The position numbers and the translations under genes are program-made. A stretch of DNA of 64,000 nucleotides, taken from Streptomyces sp. Ag109_O5-1 (GTDB lineage: Bacteria > Actinomycetota > Actinomycetes > Streptomycetales > Streptomycetaceae). The stretch lies in assembly GCF_003814875.1 (NCBI RefSeq), contig NZ_RKQF01000001.1, positions 5,518,001-5,582,000 of the forward strand, given 5' to 3'. The notes under the pieces are model-generated. The model did not search any database and had not been told where the DNA came from. It saw only the letters and a program-made list of their open reading frames with translations. Shown here one piece after another: positions 24,200 to 32,958 of the stretch; positions within the stretch are counted from its first letter, which is position 1, and every line of letters begins with the position of its first letter.

Positions 24200-24733
24200 A
24201 TGCGCGCCATTCCGCTCACCGTCACGGCCCTCGCCGCCGCTCTCGCCCTGACCGCCTGCAGCAACAGCAGCAGCGGCGGCAGTAACAGCAGCAGCTCCAG
24301 CAGCAAGAACGGCTCGACCTGCGAGATCGGCAAGGTCTCCGTCCAGGTCGGCCCTGCGAGCGTCGCGCCGACCGCAGGCGACAGCGGCGAGGTGCCCGTG
24401 AGCATCACGAACCAGAGCGCGCCGTGCACGCTGGACGGTTTCGCCGGCGTCACGCTGAAGGCGGGCGGCACGTCCGCCTCCCTCTCCTCGCTGTCCGGCG
24501 CGAAGAACCAGAAGCTCAAGCTCGCCAAGGGTGACTCCGCGACGTTCTCGATCAGCTACGTGCGGGGCAAGGACGGGGACACGGCGAGCCTCGCGGCCAC
24601 GTCGATGACGGTGTCCCTGCCGGGGAGCGACGCGACGCAGAGCTTCCCGTGGAAGTACGGGCCGGTGGTGGGGAAGGGTTCGGCGGAGAAGCCGAACGCG
24701 TCGGTGGGGGCGTTCCAGCAGGCCGGCGACTGA
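24200..24733 (+). CDS. DUF4232-like lipoprotein
   Basis: A lipoprotein of 177 residues with signal peptide and lipobox LALTAC, then a serine/asparagine-rich linker (SNSSSGGSNSSSSSSK). The remaining immunoglobulin-like beta domain has the DUF4232 pattern: VSITNQSAPCTLDGFAGVTL and KGDSATFSISYV, with cysteines in STCEIG and APCTL probably paired. ATG 24200 is favoured over ATG 24185 because it directly precedes the signal sequence and has GGGGAT upstream. The role at the cell surface is unknown. Confidence 0.8.
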   Translation: MRAIPLTVTALAAALALTACSNSSSGGSNSSSSSSKNGSTCEIGKVSVQVGPASVAPTAGDSGEVPVSITNQSAPCTLDGFAGVTLKAGGTSASLSSLSGAKNQKLKLAKGDSATFSISYVRGKDGDTASLAATSMTVSLPGSDATQSFPWKYGPVVGKGSAEKPNASVGAFQQAGD

Positions 24734-24818
24734 TGCAGAGGCGGTTCGGGCGGGTTCAGGGGCGGTTCGGTCGGGATTCGGCTGACCGGACGTCGGCGGC
24801 GGCCTGGCGCGGGGAACC

Positions 24819-25949
24819 TCAGGACAGTTGGGTGCGGGACCGGACCTGCGCCTGATCCGCCGCCCTGGTCCCCTCCGTCCAGCCCGCCTCGTCGGTCACC
24901 CCGCGCAGACGGGTCGTGGTCGTCTCCGGAAACATCTGCTCCATGCGGCCGGTCACGGCCACCTCCCTGCTCGCCAGCACCGGGAGCAGGTCCGCCGCCG
25001 CCCCGGTCTCGGCCACGGCCGACTCCGCGGCGGCGGCCAGCCGGTCGCCGACGCGGTGGGCGTAGGCCGCCAGGAAGGACTGGCGGAAGGTCTTCGTCCG
25101 TCTGCGGCCGCCCGCGCGCTGCGCCGCCTCCGCCTTCGTCATCGCGTGCGTGGCCTGCACCAGCAGAGAGGTGTAGAGCAGCTCGACCGCCTCCAGGTCC
25201 GCCTCGAAGCCGACGACCGTGGAGAAGGCCAGTGGCTCGTTCCACACCGCCCGGCAGTGGTTGGCCGTGGCGACCGCGTCCAGCAGCACCGCCTTGGCCT
25301 GCTCGTACGGCGGCTCGACCCCCAGCCGGCAGGCTCCGGGCGCGTCCGGCGCGGGCGCCCCGGCGGCGAGCAGCGCCTCGTCGACGCTGTGCCGGGCCAT
25401 CAGCTCCTGCGCCTTGGCGCTGAGCGCCTCCGCCTCCTCCGGGTAGCCGGTCGCCTCGGCCTTGGCGAGCAGCGCGCGTATCCGGGTCAGCGTGCGGGAC
25501 TCCGGCCGGTGCGCGTCCGCACGGGGTCCGGGCTCGTCGAGGGGCTCCAGGACGGGCAGCCGCAGCAGCAGCCGGTACAGCTCCAGGACTGCGGTGGCGT
25601 GCGAGAAACGGTCGCCCACGCGCGCGTGACCGTCCGGCAGCGTGTCGAGCTGGGCCTTCCATCGCGGGCCGCGCGGCCGGTCGTCCGGCACCTGCGCCCG
25701 GATCAGCCCTGCGGCGAGGCCCACATGCGGATCGTCCAGCTCGCGCCGCACCAGCCGTACGACGTCGGCGGGCTGCCAGCCACGCCGCCAGGCCGCCGCG
25801 ACGAACTCCCGGCCCCGGCGCGCGAGTTCCGCGTCCGCGCCGGAGTCGGCCGCGAGCAGGGAGGCGCCCGTGTCGAGGCCGGAGTCGGTGTCGTCGTACA
25901 GGGCCGCCCGGAAGGCCCGGTCGACGGTGCTGGGATCGGTGCTGGTCAC
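24819..25949 (-). CDS. DUF2786 domain-containing protein
   Basis: A 376-residue protein. The DUF2786 segment lies near residues 155-195 (RIRALLAKAEATGYPEEAEALSAKAQELMARHSVDEAL). A following region, near residues 225-330, resembles the associated DUF7168-like domain, with ATANHCRAVWN and FRQSFLAAYAHRVGDRL. The N-terminal 140 residues are helical and unassigned. The function is unknown, although such proteins occur in phages and actinobacterial accessory regions. GTG 25949 was chosen because upstream sequence has poor coding character. Confidence 0.8.
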   Translation of the reverse strand: MTSTDPSTVDRAFRAALYDDTDSGLDTGASLLAADSGADAELARRGREFVAAAWRRGWQPADVVRLVRRELDDPHVGLAAGLIRAQVPDDRPRGPRWKAQLDTLPDGHARVGDRFSHATAVLELYRLLLRLPVLEPLDEPGPRADAHRPESRTLTRIRALLAKAEATGYPEEAEALSAKAQELMARHSVDEALLAAGAPAPDAPGACRLGVEPPYEQAKAVLLDAVATANHCRAVWNEPLAFSTVVGFEADLEAVELLYTSLLVQATHAMTKAEAAQRAGGRRRTKTFRQSFLAAYAHRVGDRLAAAAESAVAETGAAADLLPVLASREVAVTGRMEQMFPETTTTRLRGVTDEAGWTEGTRAADQAQVRSRTQLS

Positions 25950-26074
25950 ACGTCGATCGTGCCATGCGCCACCGGCAACGTGCGGCGGCCGTCCACACCC
26001 TGTGGACAACTGTCCGACGCCACTCCGTCTCAGGTGCCGGAATCCGTTCGCACGCGCGCGAGGCGGCACCAAGC

Positions 26075-26710
26075 ATGGCGGGCATGGTGGACACGTCTCT
26101 CTACGCGGCCTTTCTTGTCGCCGCCCTCGCGCTCTGCGTCACCCCCGGCCCCGACATGATGTTCATCGTGGCGGTGGGCGCCCGGGGCGGCCCGCTGACC
26201 GGGGTGACCGCCGCCGTGGGGGTCGCGTGCGCGATGTTCGTGCACTCGGTCGCCGCCGCGCTCGGTCTGTCGACTCTGTTCCTGACCCTGCCGACGCTGT
26301 ACCACGTGCTGCGCTGGGCGGGCGCGGCCTATCTGCTGTACCTCGCGGTCAAGGCGTTCCGCAGCGGCGGCGGCCCGGTCGAGGCGGACGCCACGGCGGA
26401 CCCGGGGCGGCGGCGGGCCTTCTGGCGGGGCGCGGTCACCAATCTCCTCAACCCGAAGGTGATCCTTTTCAACGTCTCCTTCCTCCCGCAGTTCGTGAAC
26501 CCCGAACTGGGTCACATACGCGAGCAGTTCCTCATCCTGGGCAGCACGATCACGGTCATGGGCGTGTTCGTCGACGGCTCGGTCGGACTCCTCTCCGGGA
26601 AGCTCGGCGCGCTCCTGGCCCGCAGCCGGCGCGTGTCCAGGGGGCTGGACTACTTCAGCGGGACGGTCTTCGCGGGCCTGGCGGTACGGCTGGCGGCGAC
26701 CCCGAAGTAG
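26075..26710 (+). CDS. LysE-family transporter
   Basis: A 211-residue inner-membrane protein of the LysE/RhtB amino-acid efflux family with about six hydrophobic helices. It has the family motif LCVTPGPDMMFIVAVGARGG near residue 22 and a well-preserved TNLLNPKVILFNVSFLPQF near residue 125. The substrate is unknown. ATG 26075 lies after GAGGCGGCACC; ATG 26084 is also possible. It ends just before the double operator of the next gene. Confidence 0.88.
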   Translation: MAGMVDTSLYAAFLVAALALCVTPGPDMMFIVAVGARGGPLTGVTAAVGVACAMFVHSVAAALGLSTLFLTLPTLYHVLRWAGAAYLLYLAVKAFRSGGGPVEADATADPGRRRAFWRGAVTNLLNPKVILFNVSFLPQFVNPELGHIREQFLILGSTITVMGVFVDGSVGLLSGKLGALLARSRRVSRGLDYFSGTVFAGLAVRLAATPK

Positions 26711-26712
26711 AC

Positions 26713-26761
26713 GTGTCAACCCGAGGTTGACACTGCGGAGGTGTCAACTTACGGTTGACAC
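26713..26761 (+). promoter_or_regulatory. Double operator and leaderless promoter of the Clp-N gene
   Basis: Two palindromes, GTGTCAACC-CGA-GGTTGACAC (26713-26733) and GTGTCAAC-TTACG-GTTGACAC (26741-26761), are 28 bp apart centre to centre. TTGACA at 26727-26732 and TACGGT at 26750-26755 are separated by 17 bp, a good housekeeping promoter. The expected +1 falls on the A of ATG 26762, so the transcript would be leaderless. The operators cover the -35 and -10 elements respectively, which implies repression. Confidence 0.75.
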
Positions 26762-27526
26762 ATGGCGACCAACCCGGACATCACGGCATCCGTACGCCTC
26801 GACGACCTGATCGCGGCGATCAAGCAGGTGCACCCCGAACCCCTCGACCAGCTCCAGGACGCGGTGATCGCCGCCGACCACCTGGGCGACGTGGCCGACC
26901 ATCTGATCGGGCACTTCGTCGACCAGGCCCGGCGCTCGGGCGCGTCCTGGACCGACATCGGCAAGAGCATGGGCGTGACCCGGCAGGCGGCGCAGAAGCG
27001 GTTCGTGCCGAAGGAGTCGGCCGACCTCGACCCCAACCAGGGCTTCAGCCGCTACACCCCCCGCGCGCGGAACGTGGTCATGGCGGCCCACAACGAGGCG
27101 CTCGCGGCGCGCAACCCGGAGGGCCGCCCCGAACACCTGGTCCTCGGGCTGCTGGCCGAGCCGGATGGCATCGCGGCGAAGGCGATCCTCGCGCAGGGCG
27201 TTCTGCTGGACACCGTGCGCCAGGCGGCGACGGCCGCGCTCCCGCCGGCCGCGGACGACGTCCCCGACCTCATCCCCTACGGCCCCGAGGCCAAGAAGGC
27301 CCTCGAACTCACCTTCCGCGAGGCACTGCGCCTCGGTCACAACTATGTCGGCACCGAGCACCTGCTGCTGGCCCTCCTGGAACACGAGAACGGCGAAGGC
27401 GTCCTGAACGGCCTCGGCATCACCAAGCCCGCGACCGAGGATTGCATCGCCAAGGTGCTGGCCCTGTGGGTGGACCAGCAGAAGGCCGCGACGGAAGCCG
27501 CGGGCGCGGCCGAGGACCCGAAGTAG
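26762..27526 (+). CDS. Clp N-terminal-domain protein with HTH (ClpC2-like)
   Basis: A 254-residue protein with an N-terminal helix-turn-helix part (SGASWTDIGKSMGVTRQAAQ near residue 60) followed by two Clp-N type repeats, around residues 98-150 (ARNVVMAAHNEALAARNPEG, EHLVLGLL) and 175-235 (KALELTFREALRLGHNYVGT, EHLLLALLEHENGEG). There is no ATPase domain. The architecture matches mycobacterial ClpC2, which represses its own gene and binds cyclomarin-type antibiotics that target ClpC1. The upstream double operator fits autorepression. No ribosome-binding site precedes ATG 26762, consistent with leaderless translation. Confidence 0.88.
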   Translation: MATNPDITASVRLDDLIAAIKQVHPEPLDQLQDAVIAADHLGDVADHLIGHFVDQARRSGASWTDIGKSMGVTRQAAQKRFVPKESADLDPNQGFSRYTPRARNVVMAAHNEALAARNPEGRPEHLVLGLLAEPDGIAAKAILAQGVLLDTVRQAATAALPPAADDVPDLIPYGPEAKKALELTFREALRLGHNYVGTEHLLLALLEHENGEGVLNGLGITKPATEDCIAKVLALWVDQQKAATEAAGAAEDPK

Positions 27527-27625
27527 CCGGACAGGTCCGGGCCCGCCCGGCCCGTACCTGTCCCGCCCGAAACGGCAAACTCGCAGGTCAAGGCCATTGT
27601 CAGTGGTGCCTGCCAGACTCGCTGC

Positions 27626-29314
27626 ATGACCGACCGGTGGGCTCTCGCTCCGGCCGAGGACGGCGGCGTGGATGTCGCCCCCCTCGGTCCGGACGGGCTG
27701 CCCGTCGGGCCGGTGCGGCGGGAGCCCGATCTCGCCGGGGCGGTCAGGGGCCGCCCGGAGGTGACGCGCTGGGTGTGGCGGTCGACCGCCGAGGTCTATC
27801 CGCGTCTGCTCGCCACGGGGGTGCGAGTGGAGCGGTGTTACGACATCGAGGACGCCGAGACACTTCTGCTGGGCCACGAGGGACGGTTGGGTGAGCCACG
27901 CTCGGCCGCCGCCGCCCTGGCCCGCCTCCGCGGCGGCCCCGTACCACCCGATCCACCACAGCGGGCGGCCGAGCCGGGCGCACAGTCCCCGCTCTTCGAG
28001 CCGGAGGGCGGCGCCCGTCTGACGCTCGACGAACTCCTGGCGGTCTACGCCGAACAGCAGCGCCGCCACGACCGGGCCGAACACCCGGACCGGATGCGGC
28101 TGCTGACCGCGTCGGAGTCGGCGGGGATGCTGGTCGCCGCCGAGATGAACCGCGCGGGGCTACCGTGGAGCGCCGAGGTCCACCGAGAGCTGCTGCGCGA
28201 ACTGCTCGGCGAGCGGTACGCGGGTGGTGGTGAACCGCGCCGGCTGGCCGAGCTGGCGGACGAGGTGTCGGCCGCGTTCGGCAGGCGGGTGCGCCCGGAC
28301 CTGCCGGCCGATGTGATCAAGGCCTTCGCCCAGGCCGGGATCAAGGTGAAGTCCACCCGCCGCTGGGAGCTCTCCGGCATCGACCACCCGGCCGTGAAAC
28401 CGCTCCTCGAATACAAGAAGCTGTACCGGATCTGGGTGGCCCACGGCTGGACCTGGCTCCAGGACTGGGTGCGGGACGGCAGGTTCCGGCCCGAGTTCCA
28501 CGCCGGCGGCACGGTCACCGGGCGCTGGGTGACCAACGGCGGCGGCGCCCTGCAGATCCCCAAGGTCATCCGGCGGGCCGCGGTCGCCGACCCCGGCTGG
28601 CGGCTGGTCGTCGCCGACGCCGACCAGATGGAACCGCGCGTGCTCGCGGCGATCTCCCGCGACCCCGGGCTGATGGAGGTCGCGGGGCGGGAGACCGACC
28701 TCTACCAGTCCGTCTCCGACCGCGCGTTCTCCGGCGACCGTGCACAGGCGAAGCTCGCCGTCCTCGGCGCGGTCTACGGCCAGACCTCCGGCGACGGCCT
28801 GAAGAACCTGGCCGCACTCAGACGCCGCTTTCCCCGGGCGGTGGCGTACGTCGACGACGCGGCGCGGGCCGGCGAGGAGGGCCGGCTGGTGCGCACCTGG
28901 CTGGGCCGGACCTGTCCGCCGGCGGCCGGGGCCGGTGACGGCACCGAGGAGGCGGGGATGCCCCAGGAGGAGCCGGAGGAGCAGACCGCCGACGGCTGGG
29001 TGCCGGGGTACGCCTCCACCAACTCCCGTGCCAGAGGCCGCTTCGCGCGCAACTTCGTCGTCCAGGGCAGCGCCGCCGACTGGGCTCTGCTGATGCTCGC
29101 GGCACTTCGCCGGACCTGCGCGGACATGGCCGCCGAGCTGGTCTTCTTCCAGCACGACGAGGTGATCGTGCACTGTCCCGAGGAGGAGACCGAGGCGATC
29201 GTGGCGGCGATCCGGGAGGCGGCCGACCTGGCGGGACTGCTGACGTTCGGGAAGACCCCGGTCAGATTCCCGTTCACGACGGCGGTGGTGGAGTGCTACG
29301 CCGACGCGAAGTGA
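27626..29314 (+). CDS. DNA polymerase I-like (family A) polymerase
   Basis: A 562-residue family A polymerase, usually annotated in Streptomyces as bifunctional 3'-5' exonuclease/polymerase. The palm motif A is VVADADQMEPRVLAA near residue 332, the fingers lysine is in AQAKLAVLGAVYGQT near residue 380, and motif C is FFQHDEVIVH near residue 510. The N-terminal 150 residues lack the three classical exonuclease motifs by eye, so proofreading is doubtful. An acidic insert (GTEEAGMPQEEPEEQ) lies between motifs B and C. It is probably a repair or lesion-bypass polymerase, distinct from the main PolA. Confidence 0.88.
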   Translation: MTDRWALAPAEDGGVDVAPLGPDGLPVGPVRREPDLAGAVRGRPEVTRWVWRSTAEVYPRLLATGVRVERCYDIEDAETLLLGHEGRLGEPRSAAAALARLRGGPVPPDPPQRAAEPGAQSPLFEPEGGARLTLDELLAVYAEQQRRHDRAEHPDRMRLLTASESAGMLVAAEMNRAGLPWSAEVHRELLRELLGERYAGGGEPRRLAELADEVSAAFGRRVRPDLPADVIKAFAQAGIKVKSTRRWELSGIDHPAVKPLLEYKKLYRIWVAHGWTWLQDWVRDGRFRPEFHAGGTVTGRWVTNGGGALQIPKVIRRAAVADPGWRLVVADADQMEPRVLAAISRDPGLMEVAGRETDLYQSVSDRAFSGDRAQAKLAVLGAVYGQTSGDGLKNLAALRRRFPRAVAYVDDAARAGEEGRLVRTWLGRTCPPAAGAGDGTEEAGMPQEEPEEQTADGWVPGYASTNSRARGRFARNFVVQGSAADWALLMLAALRRTCADMAAELVFFQHDEVIVHCPEEETEAIVAAIREAADLAGLLTFGKTPVRFPFTTAVVECYADAK

Positions 29315-29373
29315 CCGGCCGTGGCCGGCCGCTCCGCCGAGGCTGCCGGGCCGGCACCCAACGGCACCACGTG

Positions 29374-32300
29374 TCAGTCGTCGAGGGACAGCAGCTCTCG
29401 CAGCTCCGCGAGGACGTCGGGCTCGTCCGTGCCGTCCAGGGAGGCCAGGGCCGCGCGCCAGACGTCGTACGCCTCGCCCGTACGCCCCTGTTCCCGCAGG
29501 AGCAGACCGAGTTGATGGCGGGCGAGGCCGCCGGCGTGGCGGTCCGCGCGGGCGTCGGCGCGCTGCAGGAGCTCGGCGCACTCGTGGTGGGCGCGGTCGG
29601 TGCGGCCGAGGCCACGCAGCGCGCGCACCAGGCCGAGCCGGGTCTGGGACTCGCCGTGCCAGTCGCCGTGGCGGCCGAGGATGCGCAGGCTCTCCTCGAA
29701 GTGCCCGACGGCGGCGGCCGGTTCGCCGAGGGTGAGCTGGGCGTAGCCGATGTTGCAGTGCGCGGCGTGCTGCACGATGACGGCACCGATCGCGTCCCCG
29801 ATCGCCAGTGAGCGCCGGTGCTGCTCGATGGCGGCGCGCGGGTCGGTGTGCTCGTACAGGTTGCCGAGGTGGCTGTGGGTGACGGCCTCGCCGTAGGGGT
29901 CGTTCAGCTGCCGGGAGTAGTCCAGGCTCTGCCGCAGCGCCTCACCGGACTCGTCGTAACGGCCCAGCCCTTCCAGCAGCAGCCCCCGGTTGTTCAGGCT
30001 GCGCCGGATCCAGGACGCCACGTCCAGCCGCCGCCAGATGGCGTGGGCCCGGTCGGTCAGGGCGAGGGCCTCCCGCTGCCGGCCGGTCAGGAAGCGCAGC
30101 CCGGAGAGGTCGCCCAGAGCGTAGGCCTCGGCGGGCTCGTCGCCGAGGCGCCGGGCGGCGGCCAGGGCGGCGGTGCCGAGCACCTCCATCTCGGCGACCC
30201 GCCCCCTGCGCAGGACGTACGGGAAGAGGAGCCGGACGAGGGTGGAGAGATAGGCGCTGATCCGCCGGTCGGCCGTGTCGGTGTACCGGTCCACCAGGGC
30301 GACGATGTTCTCCAGCTCCACATCGCCCCAGGCGAAAGCGTGCTCGGCGCACTCGAAGGAGGGCAACGCGGCCGCGTACGCCTGGTGTTCGGGGGGCTGG
30401 GCGGCGGTGGGACGGCGGCGGTCGCCCTGGTCGAGGCCGGGTTCGACGATGGCGACGAGAGCGCGTTCGGCGACGGCGGCGAACCAGCGCAGGGCGGTGA
30501 GGGCGGCCTCGGCGTGGTCGGCGGGGCCGGTGCCCTGGGCCAGCTCCCGCGCGAAGTCGCGTACCAGGTCGTGCGGGGTGTAGCGGCCGTACGCGGTCTC
30601 CTCCAGGAGGGCCACCTCGACCAGCCGGTCCAGGGCGGCCTCGGCACGGCGCTCGTCGGTGCCGGTGAGCCGCGCGATCAACGGGGCGCCGTAGGTGGGC
30701 AGATCGAGCGCGCCGAGGTGGCGGAGAGCGAGGGCGGCGTCGCGGTCGGGGGCGCGCGCGGAGGCGGCGAGGGCGTCATGGGCGACGGCGAGGGAACGGC
30801 GGACGCTCAGGTCGTCGTACTCGAGGTGGTGCAGTCTGCTGGCCGCGGCGGCCAGTTGACCGGCCAGCGTCTCGGGGGTGAGGACACGGCGGGCGGCCAG
30901 CCGGGCGGCGACCACGCGCAGGGCGAGCGGGAGCCGGCCGGTGAGGCCGACGAGCGGGTGCCCGGCACCGATCTCCTCCCGCCCGCTGACCGCACGGAGC
31001 AGTGCCGCGCTGTCCTCACCGGTCAGCGGCCCGAGCGGAAAACGGTGGGCGCCGTCGAGCGCGGTGAGCGGCGACCGGCTGGTGACGATCACCGCACAGC
31101 CGGGCCCGCCGGGGAGCAACTGCCGTACCTGGGCGGCGTTCTCGGCATCGTCGAGCAGCAGCAGGGTGCGGGTGGGCGCGAGCAGGGAGCGCAGCAACGC
31201 GGCGGCTGCATCCGGGTGTTCGGGGATGTGCCGAGGGTCGGCGCCGAGGTCCCGCAGCAGCGCGGCGAGCGCCTGCGCGGCGGCGAGCGGGGGCACGCCG
31301 GGGGTGGAACCATGCAGGTTGACGTAGAGCTGACCGTCGGGGAAACGTTCCCGCAGCTGATGGGCGGCATACAGCGCGAGCGCGCTCTTGCCGACCCCGG
31401 CCATCCCGCTGACCACGGCGACGGCGGGAGCGGCCTCCGCAGGGGTCAGGGCACGGTGCAGCGCTTCGCGCACGGCGGTGCGGCCGGTGAAGTGGGCCGG
31501 GATCGGGGGGAGTTGGGCGGGACGGGGCGTCCGGGGGTCGTCGCGCGCAGAACGGGGGCGGACGGGCTGATCCGTGACGGGGACGCCGTCCGCAGCCACA
31601 TCAACGCCTTCACCTTCCGGCCGACGGTCGGTCGACGCCCCCTCTGGGGGCGCGGGGAGCTGCGCGACAAGCCCCGATGCACCCGCACTCACCCCACCGC
31701 CTTCACCCACCACCTCGTCCGGCGCACCCTCATCCGGCACATGCCCTTCCGGCGCAGCCTCCGCCACCGCGCCACTCGCCCGCAGCACCTCCACATGTGC
31801 GTCGCGGACCGCCGGGCCCGGGTCGATGCCCAGTTCCTCTCGCAGGCGGTCCCGCAGGTCACGGTGGACCGCGAGGGCCTCGGCCTGCCGGCCCGTGCGG
31901 TGCAGGGCCAGCATCAGCTGGCGGTGGTAGGCCTCGCGCAGCGGGTGCTCGGCGACGAGCGCCGCCAACTCCGGCACCAGGCCGCCGGTTCGGGGTCCGC
32001 CGAGGGCGAGCTCCGCGTCGTAGCGCCACTCCAGCAGAAGCAGCCGGGCCTCCTCCAGACGCTGCACGAAGGCGTAACCGCCGAAGTCGGCGGGGAGGCC
32101 GCCGAGCGGGGTGCCGCGCCAGAGGGTGAGCGCGTCGGCGCAGGCACGCAGCACCGGCGCCCACTCCCGCCGCCCGTGCGCCGTACGCGCCTGCGCCACC
32201 CGGGCGTCGAACACATCGACGTCCAGCTCACCGTCGTCGACCCGCAGCACATACCCGGGCGGTACGGCCCGAAGCCGCTCGGGGTCGTCGAGGAGCCGGC

Positions 32301-32535
32301 GCAGCCGGGTCACGTGGTTGTGCAGCGAGGCCTGCGCCGACACCGGGGGCGCTCCGCCCCACAGTGCCTCCTTGAGGGACTCGACGGAGACGACCCGCCC
32401 GGCCTCCAGCAGCAACTCGGCCAGCAGCACACGCACCTTGGGGCTGCCGATCGGGCGCACGTCGCCCGCGCCGTAGAGGACCGGAGGGCCCAGCAGTCCG
32501 AACCGCAGCTCGTACCGCCGCATCGCTCCGCCCAT
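29374..32535 (-). CDS. AfsR/SARP-type regulator with BTAD, NB-ARC and TPR domains
   Basis: A 1053-residue transcription activator. Residues 5-100 form the OmpR-like winged helix (RPIGSPKVRVLLAELLLEAG; LHNHVTRLRRLL), and residues 105-255 the bacterial transcriptional activation domain (LMLALHRTGRQAEALAVHRDL). A variable linker follows, then an NB-ARC ATPase with P-loop VVSGMAGVGKSALAL near residue 375 and Walker B-like TLLLLDDAENA. The C-terminal third carries tetratricopeptide repeats (HSHLGNLYEHTDPRAAIEQHRRSL). The layout equals AfsR of S. coelicolor. No biosynthetic cluster is adjacent, so it may act globally. ATG 32523 is an alternative start. Confidence 0.92.
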   Translation of the reverse strand: MGGAMRRYELRFGLLGPPVLYGAGDVRPIGSPKVRVLLAELLLEAGRVVSVESLKEALWGGAPPVSAQASLHNHVTRLRRLLDDPERLRAVPPGYVLRVDDGELDVDVFDARVAQARTAHGRREWAPVLRACADALTLWRGTPLGGLPADFGGYAFVQRLEEARLLLLEWRYDAELALGGPRTGGLVPELAALVAEHPLREAYHRQLMLALHRTGRQAEALAVHRDLRDRLREELGIDPGPAVRDAHVEVLRASGAVAEAAPEGHVPDEGAPDEVVGEGGGVSAGASGLVAQLPAPPEGASTDRRPEGEGVDVAADGVPVTDQPVRPRSARDDPRTPRPAQLPPIPAHFTGRTAVREALHRALTPAEAAPAVAVVSGMAGVGKSALALYAAHQLRERFPDGQLYVNLHGSTPGVPPLAAAQALAALLRDLGADPRHIPEHPDAAAALLRSLLAPTRTLLLLDDAENAAQVRQLLPGGPGCAVIVTSRSPLTALDGAHRFPLGPLTGEDSAALLRAVSGREEIGAGHPLVGLTGRLPLALRVVAARLAARRVLTPETLAGQLAAAASRLHHLEYDDLSVRRSLAVAHDALAASARAPDRDAALALRHLGALDLPTYGAPLIARLTGTDERRAEAALDRLVEVALLEETAYGRYTPHDLVRDFARELAQGTGPADHAEAALTALRWFAAVAERALVAIVEPGLDQGDRRRPTAAQPPEHQAYAAALPSFECAEHAFAWGDVELENIVALVDRYTDTADRRISAYLSTLVRLLFPYVLRRGRVAEMEVLGTAALAAARRLGDEPAEAYALGDLSGLRFLTGRQREALALTDRAHAIWRRLDVASWIRRSLNNRGLLLEGLGRYDESGEALRQSLDYSRQLNDPYGEAVTHSHLGNLYEHTDPRAAIEQHRRSLAIGDAIGAVIVQHAAHCNIGYAQLTLGEPAAAVGHFEESLRILGRHGDWHGESQTRLGLVRALRGLGRTDRAHHECAELLQRADARADRHAGGLARHQLGLLLREQGRTGEAYDVWRAALASLDGTDEPDVLAELRELLSLDD

Positions 32536-32958
32536 CGCCTTCCCGCACGGTCACGGCGACCGCGCCGCGCGGCGGGTCCGCCCGCCGGTACATGTCATGA
32601 CTGCTGGCGGAATCCCACCCCGTCGGGGACGGATTCCCGCCATCTTCTCTGTGCCGGTCAGAGCCGGGAACCGCAGGGTTTCCGGCCTGCTCCCGGAGAC
32701 GTACGACCACTTCACGCCAACCGGTTGGTGCCCTCCGGGAGAACCACTGGCCACATGTTAGCGATCCGTTGGCGAGCCTTGATGTGATCTTCGCATCGGA
32801 CCGGGCCCGACGGCGCGCGCGTATGTCGCGTAACTCGGGGGAGTGTCGCCGCAGGCCTGGCTCCGGGGACGCGAGAGGGTTCCGGCCGTCGGAGGTGAAC
32901 GACCGGAACCCTCGTCCCGCTTTCCGCACCTGCTGGGCGAATTGCCGTTTCCCGCAGG
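32536..32958. other. 423-bp intergenic region
   Basis: No convincing small ORF is seen. It contains the upstream region of the AfsR-type gene, a palindrome CAACCGGTTG at 32718-32727 flanked by CTCCCGGAG (32690-32698) and its complement CTCCGGGAG (32733-32741), and the terminator of the glycosyltransferase gene at 32875-32913. Confidence 0.6.
32875..32913 (-). terminator. Terminator of the glycosyltransferase gene
   Basis: GAGGGTTCCGG (32875-32885) pairs with CCGGAACCCTC (32903-32913) around a 17-nt loop, 45 bp after the stop codon of the leftward glycosyltransferase gene. The loop is long and no T-run follows. Confidence 0.6.
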
